From: an uncultured Clostridium sp.
GTDB taxonomy: Bacteria; Bacillota; Clostridia; Clostridiales; Clostridiaceae
Direction: 5' to 3'
DNA length: 6,092 nucleotides
Assembly: GCA_900539375.1 (NCBI GenBank)
Contig: UQBY01000050.1
Span: 1-6,092, forward strand
Shown: piece after piece, positions 5,670-6,092 of the stretch
How the letters are laid out: every line of letters starts with the position of its first letter
Position numbering within the stretch: the first letter of the stretch is position 1
Notes under the pieces: model-generated
The model's input: the letters and a program-made list of their open reading frames with translations, nothing else
Database searches by the model: none
What the model was told of the DNA's origin: nothing
Made by a program: the position numbers and the translations under genes

Positions 5670-5870
5670 GACTACTAATGGGGGAGAAAATTCCTAAATT
5701 ATAAAACATCCTGTGTTGGATAATCATAGAACAGGAAGCACATTAAAACAATATGGAGTTTTTGAATGGATTGTTGATCCAACTAATGGAGTAATTCATA
5801 GAAGGTTTATACCAAATGGAAAGGTTAATGGTATTCCAAATCAAAGACCATAAAAAAGGGTGAAAAAATT

Positions 5871-6041
5871 ATGACTATAACTATAAATATGCTAGATAAA
5901 AGCAAAATAAAGTATAATTGGGAAACACTATATGTTGGTATAAGTGTTAATTTAGTAGAAGTTAGGGAATTAACAAATTATGCACTTAAAATAATGGATG
6001 ATGATAAATATGAGTATGATGAATTTATAAATGAATTGTAA
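5871..6041 (+). CDS. Short DUF2247-like immunity protein, probably truncated
   Basis: ATG 5871 follows AAGGGTG (5857-5862), 17 bases after the toxin stop, and encodes 56 residues. The sequence KIKYNWETLYVGISVNLVEV (about 12-31), then LTNYALKIM and DEFINEL, recalls the opening of DUF2247 proteins, which occur beside Rhs/LXG-type toxins. Those are much longer, roughly 150 residues or more from memory, so TAA 6039-6041 probably truncates this gene. Codons after it, GCG TCA AAG, could be continuing family sequence, but a further in-frame TAA follows shortly and the window ends at 6092. Immunity role inferred from position and the tentative match. Confidence 0.55.
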   Translation: MTITINMLDKSKIKYNWETLYVGISVNLVEVRELTNYALKIMDDDKYEYDEFINEL

Positions 6042-6092
6042 GCGTCAAAGATTTCACGTCTACAAAAAATATAATTCTCCTAGTAAAATTAA

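Larger units (their letters stand above)
5138..5853 (+). pseudogene. Rhs core plus C-terminal toxin, multiply disrupted
   Basis: Rhs core begins mid-protein with SYDAFGNLIN and NNYLFAGEEKDNT. Two extra bases near 5222-5229 shift the frame. GYYYLRARY (5230-5256) resumes, and a hairpin insertion with in-frame TAA (5278-5280) follows. Then comes the classic core DTTTGRFTSMDSYLGSVDDP, LHKYLYANASPVNYIDPSG and a tail close to that at the window's start, ending STLKKTNK. TAA at 5695-5697 interrupts just after the toxin boundary. The same frame continues as HPVLDNHRTGSTLKQYGVFE, then VIHRRFIPNGKVNGIPNQRP, to TAA 5851-5853. This small basic toxin end, with two histidine-containing strands, was not assigned to a family. 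Three separate lesions make it a pseudogene. A GTG or ATG start near 5299-5308 would be an artefact. Confidence 0.85.

Noticed and set aside
5299..5697. A separate 132-residue gene starting at GTG or ATG near 5299-5308
   Set aside because: The start falls in the inserted hairpin, and the protein is internal Rhs core and tail. It is part of a pseudogene.
1..6092. CRISPR array, tRNA, rRNA or transposase genes
   Set aside because: The repeats are few, long and widely spaced. No cloverleaf, rRNA sequence or transposase motif was recognised on either strand.

Overview
The window is very AT-rich and has Gram-positive AGGAGG-type ribosome sites. It encodes fragments of a WapA/Rhs-type YD-repeat protein and looks like a clostridial chromosome (Clostridium sensu lato; inferred from composition, codon use and gene families). 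All supported genes read on the + strand.

It is not a set of ordinary operons. It is an array of broken Rhs C-terminal toxin modules alternating with mostly intact immunity genes, as found downstream of a full-length rhs/wapA gene. No full-length Rhs gene is present here. Left to right: (A) 2-576, an Rhs tail joined to a WHH-type HNH nuclease toxin, broken by a frameshift and a nonsense codon, with an overlapping intact immunity gene at 560-928. (B) 1261-1659, an Rhs core remnant with a premature stop and a short foreign C-terminus, overlapping an immunity gene at 1659-2204. A broken 55-codon reading frame follows at 2245-2409. (C) 2447-2854, a deaminase-like toxin domain that enters from a scrap of Rhs tail, with a SUKH (SMI1/KNR4-like) immunity gene at 2872-3513. 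(D) 3695-3847, the last 50 codons of a toxin, overlapping an unrecognised immunity candidate at 3847-4413. (E) 4590-4946, an immunity-like gene without a toxin. (F) 5138-5853, an Rhs core plus toxin tail with a frameshift, an inserted hairpin and an in-frame stop, followed by a short DUF2247-like immunity gene at 5871-6041.

Three kinds of repeat hold the array together. The Rhs tail at 1-150 recurs at 5520-5669, and its last 21 bases recur at 2392-2412, exactly where toxin sequences begin to differ. An intergenic repeat with the palindrome TTTGATCAAA follows several immunity genes and leads into the next Rhs or toxin scrap. Small hairpin insertions with similar outer ends interrupt two of the Rhs core copies.

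The pattern fits toxin-tip replacement by recombination in a contact-dependent competition system. Displaced toxins decay, while immunity genes remain open, presumably still protecting against siblings that carry the older toxins. Family names for the small proteins come from motif recognition only and are tentative unless stated otherwise.
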